Assembly: GCA_030063045.1 (NCBI GenBank)
Contig: JAQSEB010000162.1
Coordinates: forward strand, 17,345-81,344
From: Pratylenchus scribneri
Lineage: Eukaryota; Nematoda; Chromadorea; Rhabditida; Pratylenchidae
Reading direction: 5' to 3'
DNA length: 64,000 bases
The position numbers and the translations under genes are program-made. Positions within the stretch are counted from its first letter, which is position 1. Each line of letters begins with the position of its first letter. Positions 31,755-43,784 of the stretch are shown here, piece by piece. The notes beneath the pieces are model-generated. The model was not told the DNA's origin. It was given only the letters and a program-made list of their open reading frames with translations, and searched no databases.

Positions 31755-31959
31755 TTAAAGCATTTTATTATGCACAAAATTAGCTACAAAATTATATCAA
31801 AAGCATTAGCCAATGTTGAATATTGCCCAAGTTATGACCAAAAACGGAGAATTGAATTATTCCAACGGTTTTTTGGCCATAATTCGGCAAATATTTAACA
31901 TTGATCAAAACTTTTAGTATCAATTTATAGCTAATTTTATGCCTGATAAAATGCTTTAA
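31755..31959. repeat. 205-bp imperfect palindrome (foldback MITE)
   Basis: The left arm TTAAAGCATTTTATTATGCA, with ..AAAATTAGCT, matches the complement of the right arm (AGCTAATTTTATGCCTGATA, then AAATGCTTTAA). Pairing continues inward to TTATGGCC/GACCATAA-type words around a 20-base centre. No coding content. Confidence 0.7.
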
Positions 31960-31962
31960 GCA

Positions 31963-32160
31963 ATGCCAACTTTATCACCTTCTGCAACAGACGGTTTCGT
32001 TCCCCAATTGTCGTATCCGCTTATTCGTAAAACAGCCAATTTTATAGCATGCAATGACAATGGCCAGCAGCAATGTTGTTTAAAATGTTGCAGTGGAAAA
32101 TGTGATTGTGTAAACGTCCCACCAGGCTCAAACATTTTTCAATGTACGTGTGCCGCATAA
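31963..32160 (+). CDS. second Cys-rich (knottin-like) locus, 5' part uncertain
   Basis: The open frame, or an exon entered at the AAACAG acceptor at 32035, ends FIACNDNGQQQCCLKCCSGK, then CDCVNVPPGSNIFQCTCAA and TAA. The CC..CC..C.C..C.C layout resembles the last exon of the gene at 29317 (CTENKQCCSKKC.. FCDC). No signal-peptide exon could be recognised upstream: a foldback repeat and a TIR element lie directly there. It could be a live gene with a distant first exon or a fragment. Confidence 0.45.
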   Translation: MPTLSPSATDGFVPQLSYPLIRKTANFIACNDNGQQQCCLKCCSGKCDCVNVPPGSNIFQCTCAA

Positions 32161-32374
32161 TTTGAAGAGAAGAAGAATGCTATTAGAGAACATTCCAATG
32201 AAAAAATTAAATGGAATAGAAATAACAAAAAATTTAAAGAAAGAATAAAATTTTATCATTTAATATTTTATCATGTATTTTGATAAATATTTTCGATTTA
32301 GCAGAGTGAAATATTGGAGAAATGCTCGAGGAAGAATTTGAAAATAGGGCATACTAAATGTTTATCCGAAATAA

Positions 32375-32600
32375 AATAAAAATAAAATGCTTGGGTGAAT
32401 TTTGTGCTTAATTCAAATGATATAATATCCCCTTTCAATTTCCCCACAAAATAAGAAAAATCACAATGCTGCGCAAAATAAAATGATTGGATGATTTTTA
32501 TGCTGAATTCAAATGATATAATATCCCCTTTCAATTTCCCCACAAAATAAGAAAAATCACAATGCTGCGCAAAATAAAATGCTTGGGTGATTTTTATGTA
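32375..32600. repeat. 96-bp tandem duplication
   Basis: The words CAAATGATATAATATCCCCT and ATCACAATGCTGCGCAAAAT occur twice, 96 bases apart, with a partial third unit. Because 96 is a multiple of three a 114-codon minus-strand frame stays open, but it shows no coding sign. Confidence 0.75.
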
Positions 32601-32917
32601 AGCCAAGAGTTTCGGAGTGATATCATTTATTTTATTCGGCATTATATTTGTGTTTATGATGGCAAATTATAGTGATCAATATACGAGCTCCTCTTCCCTG
32701 CCTAACCTGGACAAAAGCTATTTTAATTTGCTTTAAATTCAACTTGAAATTCCATTACAAAACCAAATTCCATCTAATTTATTGTCATTAAAATATATAG
32801 ATAAATTTTTGACAAAAAATATTTCTAATGCATCTAAATTGATCATAAACTGATTTTAATTATATAATTAGATTTAAAAATTAAAAATCTAAATTTTTTT
32901 CCTTTTTTTTAGAAAAA

Positions 32918-35900
32918 ATGAACAAAAATTTGTTCTTATTTTTGAATCTGATTTTTTTCTTTTGCTGCAACATTAATTGTGGTAATATTTAATAATTATA
33001 AAGAAATAATGTGAACAAAAAATCCAAAAATAAAATTATACTTAAAAATTTTTTAAAAATTAGAGTTATTCAACAATGAACGCATTGAAAAATTGAAAGA
33101 AATCATTGATGACAATTCTGGTCGAAAATCTTTATTCACCTATTCCGAATATAAAGAAATTGAAAAGAACAATTTCCACACAAATAATGTTGTAACTGAT
33201 TTTTATAAAGAAAAAGTTGATATTTTGATTGGGAAAATTAAGCATTTTATCCGCTATAAATTGTCAAAGCCAATTGCTGATGGATTATTGATGGAAAAAA
33301 TTGGTGAAGAGATCAAAATTTTGGCAAATAAAAAAATAAATATTGAAGTGATTAATTGCAAACTTTTCATGGTATGTTTTTATAAAATTTATTTTTTATC
33401 GGAATTGAATGGATTGGATAAATTAAAAATAAATAGTCTCGTTTATTAGTAGTTTCTAAATAATTTGAAATTCTATTAAAGGTTTGTGAATCAACATTGT
33501 TAATTAATCACATCTCAGCCTAAATATTCAAAAGGGATAGATACTCTTTATTTTTATCAATCTATCAAGTGTCTGCAATGGACGGTAAATTGCATTATTA
33601 TCTTTTTATTTACATTTACATGTACTACTTATTAGAAATAGCAATTATTACTAGCGGGATAGTGGATAAATGAGTTGTACTGGGTAACATTCACAAGTTT
33701 TTTTATATTTGCTTTCAATTTACTTGCAGAAATTTACAAATTTATAATTAAAAAGTTAGCCTGCAAGTGCCAACTCGCATGCCTCAAAATATTTTCATAA
33801 ATTTAATATTTATATTTTTGACAGATTGAATTATATACGGACAATGCGGAAGGCACATTCCTCGATTTGGATTCATTTATTAATAATGGAAAAGAGAAAC
33901 CATTCCAATGGTTAAAAAAAATATTTAATTATTCAAAAGAACAAAATCAGGAAATTGATGAATTAGTAAATTTGGCAATGATTTCTGCACATATTCAAAA
34001 TAAAAAGGAACAAAATAAAATGGTAAAAATATAAAAATTATTCTTCTATTTAATATTTATTTATTTGGGATAATATGAAGAATGAAAAGAAAAGTGGCCT
34101 CTGATGTTTATAGAATAAAAGCAACATATTTGATTGAACCTAAGCCCGTATATGTTTTGAACCATTTTTTCAAAACAACATGAACTTTGGTAATATTTTT
34201 AAGGAAAATTACCGCACGCGGTATACGTTCGATAAAATTTTTGGTAGCCTTAGAAAATTATTTTTCCTTTTTTAAAATTGTTACTTTTATATTAACGAAA
34301 TATTTTTTAAATAATTATAATAAAGGTTACTATTTTTAACTTAAAAATAGGAAGCAGAAACATTTAATGGAAGGAAGAAAAAACAAATTGAGAATGTTTT
34401 AATCGAAGGAGGTGGCCCCAATGGACTTTATGCCGCCATTGAATTTTTCATGTCCGGCATGTCCATCACATTGGTCAATGATCGAATGGAATATACAAGA
34501 AATAGACCGATAACTATTTTTGGTCGTTGGATTGTTCGTCTAATTTTTATAATCTCAACAAAGGATAAATTATTAGAATGGTATGAGATGAAGCATTTGA
34601 ATTTGAACAAAAAAGCTTTTTATATAAAACATTTGGAAATGATGATGAAAGAAAGATTAGAAAATTTAATGGCATTCATTAAAAAATGGAAATTATTGCC
34701 ACGGTCTGCTTTGACATTGTTATTTGAAACGGAAGTCAAGGTTATTTAATAAAAATTAATTCATTAATTTGAAGAAAAAAGTGTTATTACAAGAATTGGG
34801 TTTCACGAAAATTTAAGAAAAGATAATGGATCGATTTTATATAGCAATTTAGAAATGCATAGAATTTGATAAAAGATGCTAACAAAAATTTTATGGCCAA
34901 AAAATATTGGTAAAATTTTAAATATGATTTTGACTATTTTATGCCAAAACACATACTTTACTAAATAATGCTTGGGAAAAAATTTATTGTTCATTTTATA
35001 TCCAACAAAATGCTATATAAACAGCTTTACGGTCATCATCGGTAGAATTGTTTCTCTGGTTCCAAATTTTCGTACAGTCAGATTTTTAATTTAAATTATT
35101 ATTTATTATTAAGGAAATTGAATATTCTGATAAACTTGGACATTTTGCGAATTTGGGATTGCCAAAAAAATTGAAGAATTATCAAAATTTGCTAAAATCT
35201 AAAATGGAAGAAATCTTTCTTACGTATTCTCCTGCCAATTTCAACAGATTTCCTTTTAATTTGGTTGAAAATATAACTACAATAGAGGCAGAAAAATGGA
35301 TTCATAAAGAGAAAATGACAAATATTCAGCGATTATTGGAGATGAAATATGATAAAGAAATAACTGATTATGAAGAAATAATTTCGACGGGGAGTAAAAA
35401 AATTAGTCCATATGAATTAGCTGAAATGGAAATAAAGAAAAATGGAGGAAAGAAATGGATAGAATTGAGAGAATATCCCAAAATTCAATTCGATTTGCTC
35501 CTTTGCGCTGGTGGAATAAATGATCGAATTAGGACGGAATTATTAGGTTTTTTTTATTAATAATGCATAAAATTAAATTGAATTAATATTTAAATAAAAA
35601 AAATTATAAATTTATGAAATATTGATAATGTTAAAGATATTTTTAAAAAAAGCAATAGGAGAATTTATATATCGAAAAAATTATTTTTTGATGAAAAGAG
35701 TAATATTATTAAAAAAAAAGAAATAATTGTAAAATATTTCCGTTTAAAAAATTGGGTATATAATTATATATGCAGCAAATTTCCATTTAGCGAAATTTGC
35801 ATTTAGCTATAGTTTCTCTAATGAATTTTTTCTCCAAGTCCTCTATAAGCGCCAAATATTTTAAGGACACATAAACATTTTTTATGGGCATTTTCATCAA

Positions 35901-37889
35901 TTTGATTTACATACAAAAATAGTTCAAAACCTTAATTCCGATAATTAATAATTAAAATAAATTTTTTATTATAAAAAATTTAAACATTTATAGGTGTCCG
36001 AACATTAATAAAAGAAGCAAGGAAACATGCAAGCACAACATTTATCAGAAATAAATTTTCATACTGGTTTCAAGAAAAAATAGTATATTTTATTGGTAAA
36101 GAATTGGATGAAAATTCATTGCAAGAACAAAAATTTAATGAATTCATAAAATCATGTGAATTTCTACCAAAGGAATTTAAAGAAAAATACAAAAATTTGA
36201 ACGAAATGTTACGCAAAAATTCTATAAAATCATTCATTCCAATAATACAAGGCACGCTGTCGATTGAAATCACACCGGATATTACATCAGATTTTAGTGA
36301 ATTCTTAGAAGAAATTGATAAAATAAAAGAGAAAGAATTGGCAAATGTCGAAAAAATCCAACAATTTCGAAATAGAATTTTGAGAAAGTGGTTTGCTGCC
36401 ATTTTTTACACTTTATTAAAAATGGAGAAAGTAAAAATTGATGAAACTACTCAATTGAATATGGATGAGAATGGTGAACCAGGAGAAAAATTTGATCCAA
36501 ACAAAATTAATTTTGTTCAATTTGATTTATCTGTCTTCGATATTTCAATTTTGACACCGGAAATGTCAGTAAAATTATTTTTAAATGGGAAAGAAGACAT
36601 TTTATTCAAACAATTTGCGAATTCTTCATCAAAAATGTCAAAGAAGAAAACATTAATTGGATCATCATCATCATCATCAGAAATTTCTAATAATATTAAG
36701 CATTCTGCAATTGTTGCGGCAATTGGCGATGCTAATGTGAATATGGATTTTTCCTTCGGTGAAGCCGTCTCCATAGGTATATAATACGATCAAAAAATAA
36801 TTAATTAGAACTTAAAACAAATAGGTTTTAGAAAAAAAATTATTTATAAATTGCCACTTAATAGCGTTGTAATAATCCAACCAGGGATGGTAAGATAAGA
36901 AGTGAAAAAGCAGTCTGCTTAGGCGGCGCAGACTGCTTTCAGTCTAAGATAAGATGCGCAACGAACTTCGCTGCCAAATGGCAGTTTGCTCGCTGAAAAT
37001 GAGGCGGATCAAGATAAGAACGTTGAATTCAGCGAGCAGACTGAAAAATGATGGAAGTGCCCTACCTCACTGCCGCCAATTTTTCAATCAATTATTAGGC
37101 CTAGGAAAAACTTTTCAGAGCTTTCTAAATAATTTAGAAATATTTTTAGCATATAGAATAAAGTCTCCTCTACATATCCATATAAAAAATTTTCAATTTT
37201 CTCCTTTCCCTGATTTTTAATAAATTTTTGAAAAATCGTGCCTCTAGCAACATGCTTAAGATAAGAAGGGCTGCCAGCAATTTGGTCATTGAATTCAGCC
37301 AACTTTAATAACTTAGATGCTTTCAGTGAGCAATCTGCTTCAAAGCAAACTTCCAAAAGTTGACTGCCATTTAGCCGAGTTCTTATCTTACCACCCCAGA
37401 ATACTTATTATAGTATAGGGTATTTGCCCTCTTTGATTTATCTTATATTTTGCCTTATTTATTACACATTCAAAACTTTATAATGATTATTTCCTAAAAT
37501 TCTTACTGTTTCAACTTTTTTTGGCTGCCCAATATATTATCTATATAAAAACAGGTCGATTTGGCACAGAAAATGTCGCAAAATTTGTTAGAAAATACAA
37601 TCAAGGACAGGTTGAAAGGGAAGAAGATTTGGCTAAAATAATTTATTACGAGTTAAAACGGTGGCAGAAAAAGAGTTTTGAAACGACAATGGTAATTTCT
37701 CAAAAACGGGGAAATTTAGTAGATAACCATCGAAAATATTTACAATCGGATAAAAGGTTAGTTTTGTCTAGAATCATTATAATTATTTTAGTTTTTTTTT
37801 AATTTTTCTGAAAATAATTATTTCAAAAAAAATATTTAAATATTTTTATATTTAGCCATGAAACAATTGATGCCAAATTGAAAGAATAG
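32918..37889 (+). CDS. secreted FAD-dependent monooxygenase-like protein (MICAL-type flavin fold), about 803 aa
   Basis: Eight phase-consistent exons: 32918-32981, 33064-33371, 33825-34022, 34351-34740, 35114-35546, 35994-36776, 37555-37756 and 37856-37889 (804 codons). Residues 1-21 are a strong signal peptide (MNKNLFLFLNLIFFFCCNIN). Residues 22-190 form an unrecognised Lys-rich extension. A Rossmann FAD-binding motif follows at about 206-217 (VLIEGGGPNGLYAA), ending SITLVNDRMEYTRNR, which recalls VVVEKRDxFSRNN of MICAL flavin monooxygenases. FDLLLCAGGINDRIR and, near residue 709, GDANVNMDFSFGEAVSIGR are in the places of the NAD(P)H/FAD motifs (GD near the C-terminal side). An acceptor-like TTTTTTTTAG lies 5 bases before the ATG, suggesting trans-splicing. 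Substrate unknown; secretion and redox role are inferred. Intron 6 carries a TIR element. Confidence 0.75.
36884..37397. mobile_element. 514-bp TIR element (MITE) in intron of the monooxygenase-like gene
   Basis: The ends are inverted copies of GGGATGGTAAGATAAGAA and GGGGTGGTAAGATAAGAA. Further inverted matches (CAAATGGCAGT, GCAGTCTGC / GCAGATTGC, GCTGAATTCAA) lie inside. GC-richer ends contrast with the intron. It lies wholly within intron 6 and the exons on both sides remain in phase. No clear target duplication was seen. Confidence 0.7.
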
Positions 37890-38835
37890 AATAGAATTTG
37901 ATGCCCGTAATGTCCTGAAATGAAGATGAAGAAAAATTGGAAGATGCTTTCTTATTTTGTAAAATCAAATCATTATTAACATATGGCATATTTTTGGTTT
38001 ATTATTTCAAATGAAATATGATTACTTTCCATTATCATGGAAATACATAAATTTATTTTTCGGCTCTTTAATTTCACAATTCAAAAATTATGAAATTAAG
38101 TTTGAAATTATTGTTGTATTTTATTTTGTGAAAAATAGTAAAATTTTTTGCTTATTTTCTGGAAAAAATTTTTGAAATTTTAGTCCATTTCCACGCATTC
38201 TAATATGAAAGGTATTCAAGTGGAGGGTATGCGACATTTTGTGGCGGCCGTTTTGTAGCGAACTATTTTTTGTTTTACATCTAAGGATATTCGTGACCAG
38301 AAAAATCCCGAGAAAAATCTCGGGGTTTAGAGACCGAGATTCAGGAATATCTCTCATTCCTTCCATCCAAAGCACCAATGCATAGTCTGGAAAGAAAGGA
38401 CTAAAATGCTAAAGGTGCAGCATTTGATTGTCCATTTTGCAAAATCCAGACAAATCGAAATATTGGAATGGAATATTGCTCGGATTGGGGGCATAAACAA
38501 ATAAATGTCTGATGGTGTATGACTGGGTCATGAGACAGTTAGATCGATATCCACCCTAATGCTTTGTCCCGCCAATTGTCTTCGATATATTGCAATAGGA
38601 GAGAGGGAGAGAGGGTCGGCTGATCCAAAGGGAGTTGATAAGCGAAATTAAAATCGAATAAGAAATAGCGAGGTTGGGATGGGGAAGGGGATTGAATGTA
38701 TTCGTCCAATATTTTCATTTTTTTTCATTCCCAACCCCCCCCCCCCCCAAATTAATGTAAATATAATAAAAAGTTTAAATATTCAAAATATATATTAATG
38801 ATTGTAATTTGTAAGCATAAACAAAAAGGTAAAAA
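37890..38835. other. intergenic, nothing recognised; contains a C(15) tract
   Basis: A/T-rich to mixed sequence with no supported gene. A run of about 15 C residues lies near 38,735-38,749. The minus-strand frame 38121-38378 has no coding sign. Confidence 0.4.
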
Positions 38836-39060
38836 ATGAACAATTATTCCGTTCTTCATTGCTTCATCTCCTTTTATGCTGCACTAATTCTGTTATCCGC
38901 TAAAATAGATAGTACCAGTTTGTGCGGTCGGAACGATGAAAAATTCTACTCGATCGTTAATCATAATCCGCATAAGAATGCAGAAATAAATAAAATGCAG
39001 AAAAATACTGATTCCGGATGTGCAAAAATGCGTCCTATTGAGGAAATTGGTAAAGATTAA
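38836..39060 (+). CDS. small secreted protein, 74 aa
   Basis: The frame starts MNNYSVLHCFISFYAALILL, then SAKIDS, a good signal peptide with a probable cut near residue 26. The mature part is about 48 residues, hydrophilic, with two cysteines (SLCGRNDEK.. and SGCAKMRPI), which could form one disulfide. Single exon as read. Family unknown. It lies between the monooxygenase-like gene and the satellite block. Short length keeps confidence moderate. Confidence 0.45.
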   Translation: MNNYSVLHCFISFYAALILLSAKIDSTSLCGRNDEKFYSIVNHNPHKNAEINKMQKNTDSGCAKMRPIEEIGKD

Positions 39061-39374
39061 AGAAGGGCAAATTTAAAATCTTCCGGACTGGATTACGGAT
39101 TCTGGATTGGAAAAATCTCGGGCCGGATCTGGTTTACGGATCCCTATGAAAATCTAGTACGGAATTAATCCGGAAAATCTGAAAATATACTGATTCCGGA
39201 CTGCGGAACCATATGAATCCGTGCCTGCCTTTAGTTAAAATTAAACATATACAAAATACATAATATTACTAGCAAAAAACATTTTGAATTGTGGCATAAT
39301 TTTGGATGGTCAATTTTTGATAAAGATTGTTTTTTGATTTGAACAAAATTGAAAATCAAAAAACATAAAATATA

Positions 39375-39806
39375 AGCACCCGTGAAATTGGTCAAAGCAG
39401 CCGTTAAATATGCAAAAGCACCCGTGAAATTTTCTAAACAATATATAATTTTACTATTTAAAATAGATTTATTAATTTTCAATCAGTTATTATTGTTGTA
39501 TTAATATATATTATTACTCTTAACTAAAAAAGAAGCTGAAGAAAATTAATCTATGAGTGAAATTAAATATATAGTTTTAAATATCTGAGCACATGTGAAA
39601 TTGATCAAAGCACCCGTGAAATTGGTCAAAGCAGCCGTTAAATATGCAAGAGTACTAGTGAAATTTTTCAAAACAATATATAATTTTACTATTTAATATA
39701 GATTTATTAATTTTCGATTACTTATTATTGTTGTATTAATATATATATATTATTACTCTTAACTGCAAAAGAAGCTGAAGAAAATTAATCTATGAATGAA
39801 TTAAAT
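39375..39806. repeat. 234-bp tandem duplication at the edge of satellite A
   Basis: AGCACCCGTGAAATTGGTCA followed by AAGCAGCCGTTAAATATGCA occurs at 39375 and 39609, and both copies run through CAATATATAATTTTACTATT to GAAGCTGAAGAAAATTAATC. The short word GCACCCGTGAAATT also repeats within units. Confidence 0.8.
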
Positions 39807-39808
39807 AT

Positions 39809-42588
39809 TTACAAGATGTATGCGAAATAATATTTTATGCTGCTTATCCGATTTCTAGAACCATTATTCAAAATATGATATTTCCATCAATATTTTTCAG
39901 AAAATTAAAATCTTGATAGAATATAATTTAGATTAATTTATCAATTGGTTTTAATAAATATAGAGAATATATAACTATTTATTATGAAATATAAATCATA
40001 AAACTAAATCTATGATTGTCTAATTTTTAGCATAAAAATTCTATCCTTCGATTCTAAAGCAATTTCTTGTGGACTTCAAAATATTTTTTTATTTAATGCA
40101 AACTAATCACGATCTTAATCCTTTCAATTAACTAATTATTTATATGATGTTTGAGAAATAATATTTTATGCTGTTTATCCTATTTCTAGAATCATTAGTC
40201 AAAATATGATATTTCCATCAAAATTTTTCAGAAAATTAAAATATTGATAGAATATAATTTAGATTATTTCATCAATTGATTTTAATAAATATAGAGAATA
40301 TCTAATTATCTATTATGAAATATAAATCATAAAACTAAATCTATGATTGTCTATTTTCTAGCATAAAAATTCTAGCCTTCGTTTCTAAAGCAATTTCTTG
40401 TGGACTTCAAAATATTTTTTTATTGAATGCACACTAATCACGATCATAATCCTTTCAATTAACTAATTATTTATAAGATGTTTGAGAAATAATATTTTAT
40501 GTTGCTTATCCTATTTCTAGTATCATTAATCAAAATATGATATTTTCATCAATATTTTTCAGAAAATTAAAATATTGATAGAATATAATTTAAATTATTT
40601 CATCAATTGATTTTAATAAATATAGAGAATATCTAATTATTTATTATGAAATATAGATCATAAAACTAAATCTATGATTGTCTATTTTCTAGCATAAAAA
40701 TTCTAGCCTTCGATACTTAAGCAATTTCTTGTGGACTTCAAAATATTTTTTTATTGAATGCACACTAATCACGATCTTAATCCTTTCAATTAACTAATTA
40801 TTTATAAGATGTTTGAGAAATAATATTTTATGTTGCTTATCCTATTTCTAGTATCATTAATCAAAATATGATATTTTCATCAATATTTTTCAGAAAATTA
40901 AAATATTGATAGAATATAATTTAAATTATTTCATCAATTGATTTTAATAAATATAGAGAATATCTAATTATTTATTATGAAATATAGATCATAAAACTAA
41001 ATCTATGATTGTCTATTTTCTAGCATAAAAATTCTAGCCTTCGATACTTAAGCAATTTCTTGTGGACTTCAAAATATTTTTTTATTGAATGCACATTAAT
41101 CACGATCTTAATCCTTTCAATTAACTAATTATTTATAAGATGTTTGAGAAATAATATTTTATGTTGCTTATCCTATTTCTAGTATCATTAATCAAAATAT
41201 GATATTTTCATCAATATTTTTCAGAAAATTAAAATATTGATAGAATATAATTTAGATTATTTCATCAATTGATTTTAATAAATATAGAGAATATCTAATT
41301 ATTTATTATGAAATATAGATCATAAAACTAAATCTATGATGGTCTAATTTTTAGCATAAAAATTCTAGCCTTCGTTTCTAAAGCAATTTCTTGTGGTATT
41401 CAAAATAGTTTTTTAGTGAATGCACACTAATCACGATCTTAATCCTTTCAATTAACTAATTATTTACAAGATGTATGCGAAATAATATTTTATGCTGCTT
41501 ATCCTATTTCTAGAATCATTAATCAAAATATGATATTTCCATCAAAATTTTTCAGAAAATTAAAATATTGATAGAATATAATTTAGATTATTTTATCAAT
41601 TGGCTTTAATAAATATAGAGAATATATAACTATTTATTATGAAATATAGATCATAAAACTAAATCTATGATTGTCTAATTTTTAGCATAAAAATTCTAGC
41701 CTTCGTTTCTAAAGCAATTTCTTGTGGAATTCAAAATAGTTTTTTAATGAATGCACACTAATCACGATCATAATCCTTTCAATTAACTAATTATTTACAA
41801 GATGTATGCGAAATAATATTTTATGCTGCTTATCCTATTTCTAGAATCATTAATCAAAATATGATATTTCCTTCAATATTTTTCAGAAAATTAAAATATT
41901 GATAGAATATAATTTAGATTATTTTATCAATTGGCTTTAATAAATATAGAGAATATATAACTATTTATTATGAAATATAGATCATAAAACTAAATCTATG
42001 ATTGTCTAATTTTAAGTATAAAAATTCTAGCCTTCGTTTCTAAAGCAATTTCTTGTGGACTTCAAAATAGTTTTTTAATGAATGCACACTAATCACAATC
42101 TTAATCCCTTCAACTAACCAATTATTTATATGATGTTTAAGAAATAATATTTTATGCTGCTTATCCTATTTCTAGAATCATTATTCAAAATATGATATTT
42201 CCATCAATATTTTTCAGAAAATTAAAATATTTTTAGAATATAATTTAGATTATTTTATCAAATGGTTTTAATAAATATAGAGAATATCTAACTATTTATT
42301 ATGAAATATAGATCATAAAACTAAATCTATGATTGTCGAATTTTAAGTATAAAAATTCTAGCCTTCGTTTCTAAAGCAATTTCTGGACTTCAAAATAGTT
42401 TTTTAGTGAATGCACACTAATCACGATCTTAATCCTTTCAATTAACTAATTATTTACAAGATGTATGCGAAATAATATTTTATGCTGTTTATCCTATTTC
42501 TAGAATCATTAATCAAAATATGATATTTCCATCAAAATTTTTCAGAAAATTAAAATATTGATAGAATATAATTTAGATTATTTTATCA
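39809..42588 (+). repeat. satellite A, 331-bp unit, left block
   Basis: GATGTTTGAGAAATAATATT (or GATGTATGCG..) recurs at 39815, 40146, 40477, 40808, 41139, 41470, 41801, 42132 and about 42460, a period of 331 bp with one slightly short unit. Units differ by a few percent and group into GTTTGAG and GTATGCG types. The block stops mid-unit at 42588 where retroelement sequence begins. Confidence 0.95.
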
Positions 42589-42681
42589 TGCCAGGATGAC
42601 CATTGTGAAGCAGTTCCAGCACTGATTTTTGGAATTTTTGTGGAACAATGATTCTTTCTCCATAAAATAGGCATCCATTGT

Positions 42682-43463
42682 TCATTGATAAACTTTCATT
42701 TCGCTGGAATAAAGCTTTAATTTCTTCATTTCATTCATTATGATTTTCTTGTCTGGCCAGCCTTTTTGTAAATATTTCATGACTTTCTTCAAAGTGTCAT
42801 TTTTGGCTGTTTCATTGGCGATGTCCTCGAATTTTAATGGAAGGAATTTTCTTGTTTCATTGGCTAAATAATCCATTTCATTTTCTGTTTCAATGCTGGT
42901 AATGACTCGATCATTTTCTGGATTTTCTGTACGCTTAATTAAGCGAGAAAGTGCATCAACTTCACCAAAATCGGTTGTTTTGATGTATTCAATTTCAAAG
43001 TCGTAAGCAAGCAAAATGAGTGACCATCGGAGGAGTCTATTTGCACTGCATTGGCGAATCCCTTTTTACTTCCAAAAATGGTAACCAAGGGTTTATGGTC
43101 AGTTTGTAGAATGAAATGACGGCCAAAGATCATTTTGTGGAATTTTTGCACAGCGAATATTAATGCGAGCCCCTCCTTTTCAATTTGGCTGTAATTTCTT
43201 TCAGCTGGGGTCAGCGCTACTTATGCATGAGCCATTGCTTTTTCTGTGCCATCTTCAAATCTGTGTTTGATGACTGCTCCAATTCCATTTTCAGAGGCAT
43301 CTGCTGCAATTATTATTTTTTGCATTGGATCATAATGAGTCAGAAGTAAATTTGAGCATAAAATTTCCTTGATTTTATGGAAGGCAGTCTGACATTTTTC
43401 GTTCCAATCCCATTTCGCATCTTTTCTGAGAAGATCATCCAATGGTTTGCGATGATTTCGCAT
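42682..43463 (-). pseudogene. retroelement RT tail, RNase H and connection, tandem copy 1
   Basis: Encodes MRNHRKPLDDLLRKDAKWDW (RT tail), IIIAADASENGIGAVIKHRF (RNase H), then a TAA after KAMAHA. After it come [33 protein letters not shown], a frame shift and [20 protein letters not shown]. The stop and the shift recur in the other two copies. Confidence 0.8.
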
Positions 43464-43484
43464 ATTCGGAACAAATTGTTGGTA

Positions 43485-43756
43485 TGGGTCTTAGGTTTGA
43501 AAACCAAATAAGTAAGACTCAATAAATATAATATTTTATTTATTATTTATCCAATCAAAAGTATTTATTTAGAGCAAAACAATTAAATATGAATATTGGG
43601 AAATTTGGGAATAAATCCAAGAATTGGAATGAGGATTGGGGAATGAGGAAAACGGACAAAATAAGAAAATAGGATTAAATGTCAAAGGGGAATATTGCCA
43701 TAATTTAATATTCAAATTCATCTCAAATTCTTCCTATTTTCACTACCGTTCCAACA
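43485..43756 (-). repeat. LTR, tandem copy 1
   Basis: Begins TGGGTCTTAGGTTTGAAAAC and ends CACTACCGTTCCAACA on the plus strand, as in the LTR at 50551-50824 but lacking its first three bases (TGT). The minus-strand purine run AAAGAGGGAGG just outside its right end is the polypurine tract. The left end is fused to the RT coding region. Confidence 0.85.
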
Positions 43757-43784
43757 CCTCCCTCTTTGAAATGAGTCCCTCTTA

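Noticed and set aside
32298..32642. 114-codon minus-strand frame with a 32-residue repeat
   Set aside because: Explained by a 96-bp tandem duplication in non-coding DNA; no splice or start support.
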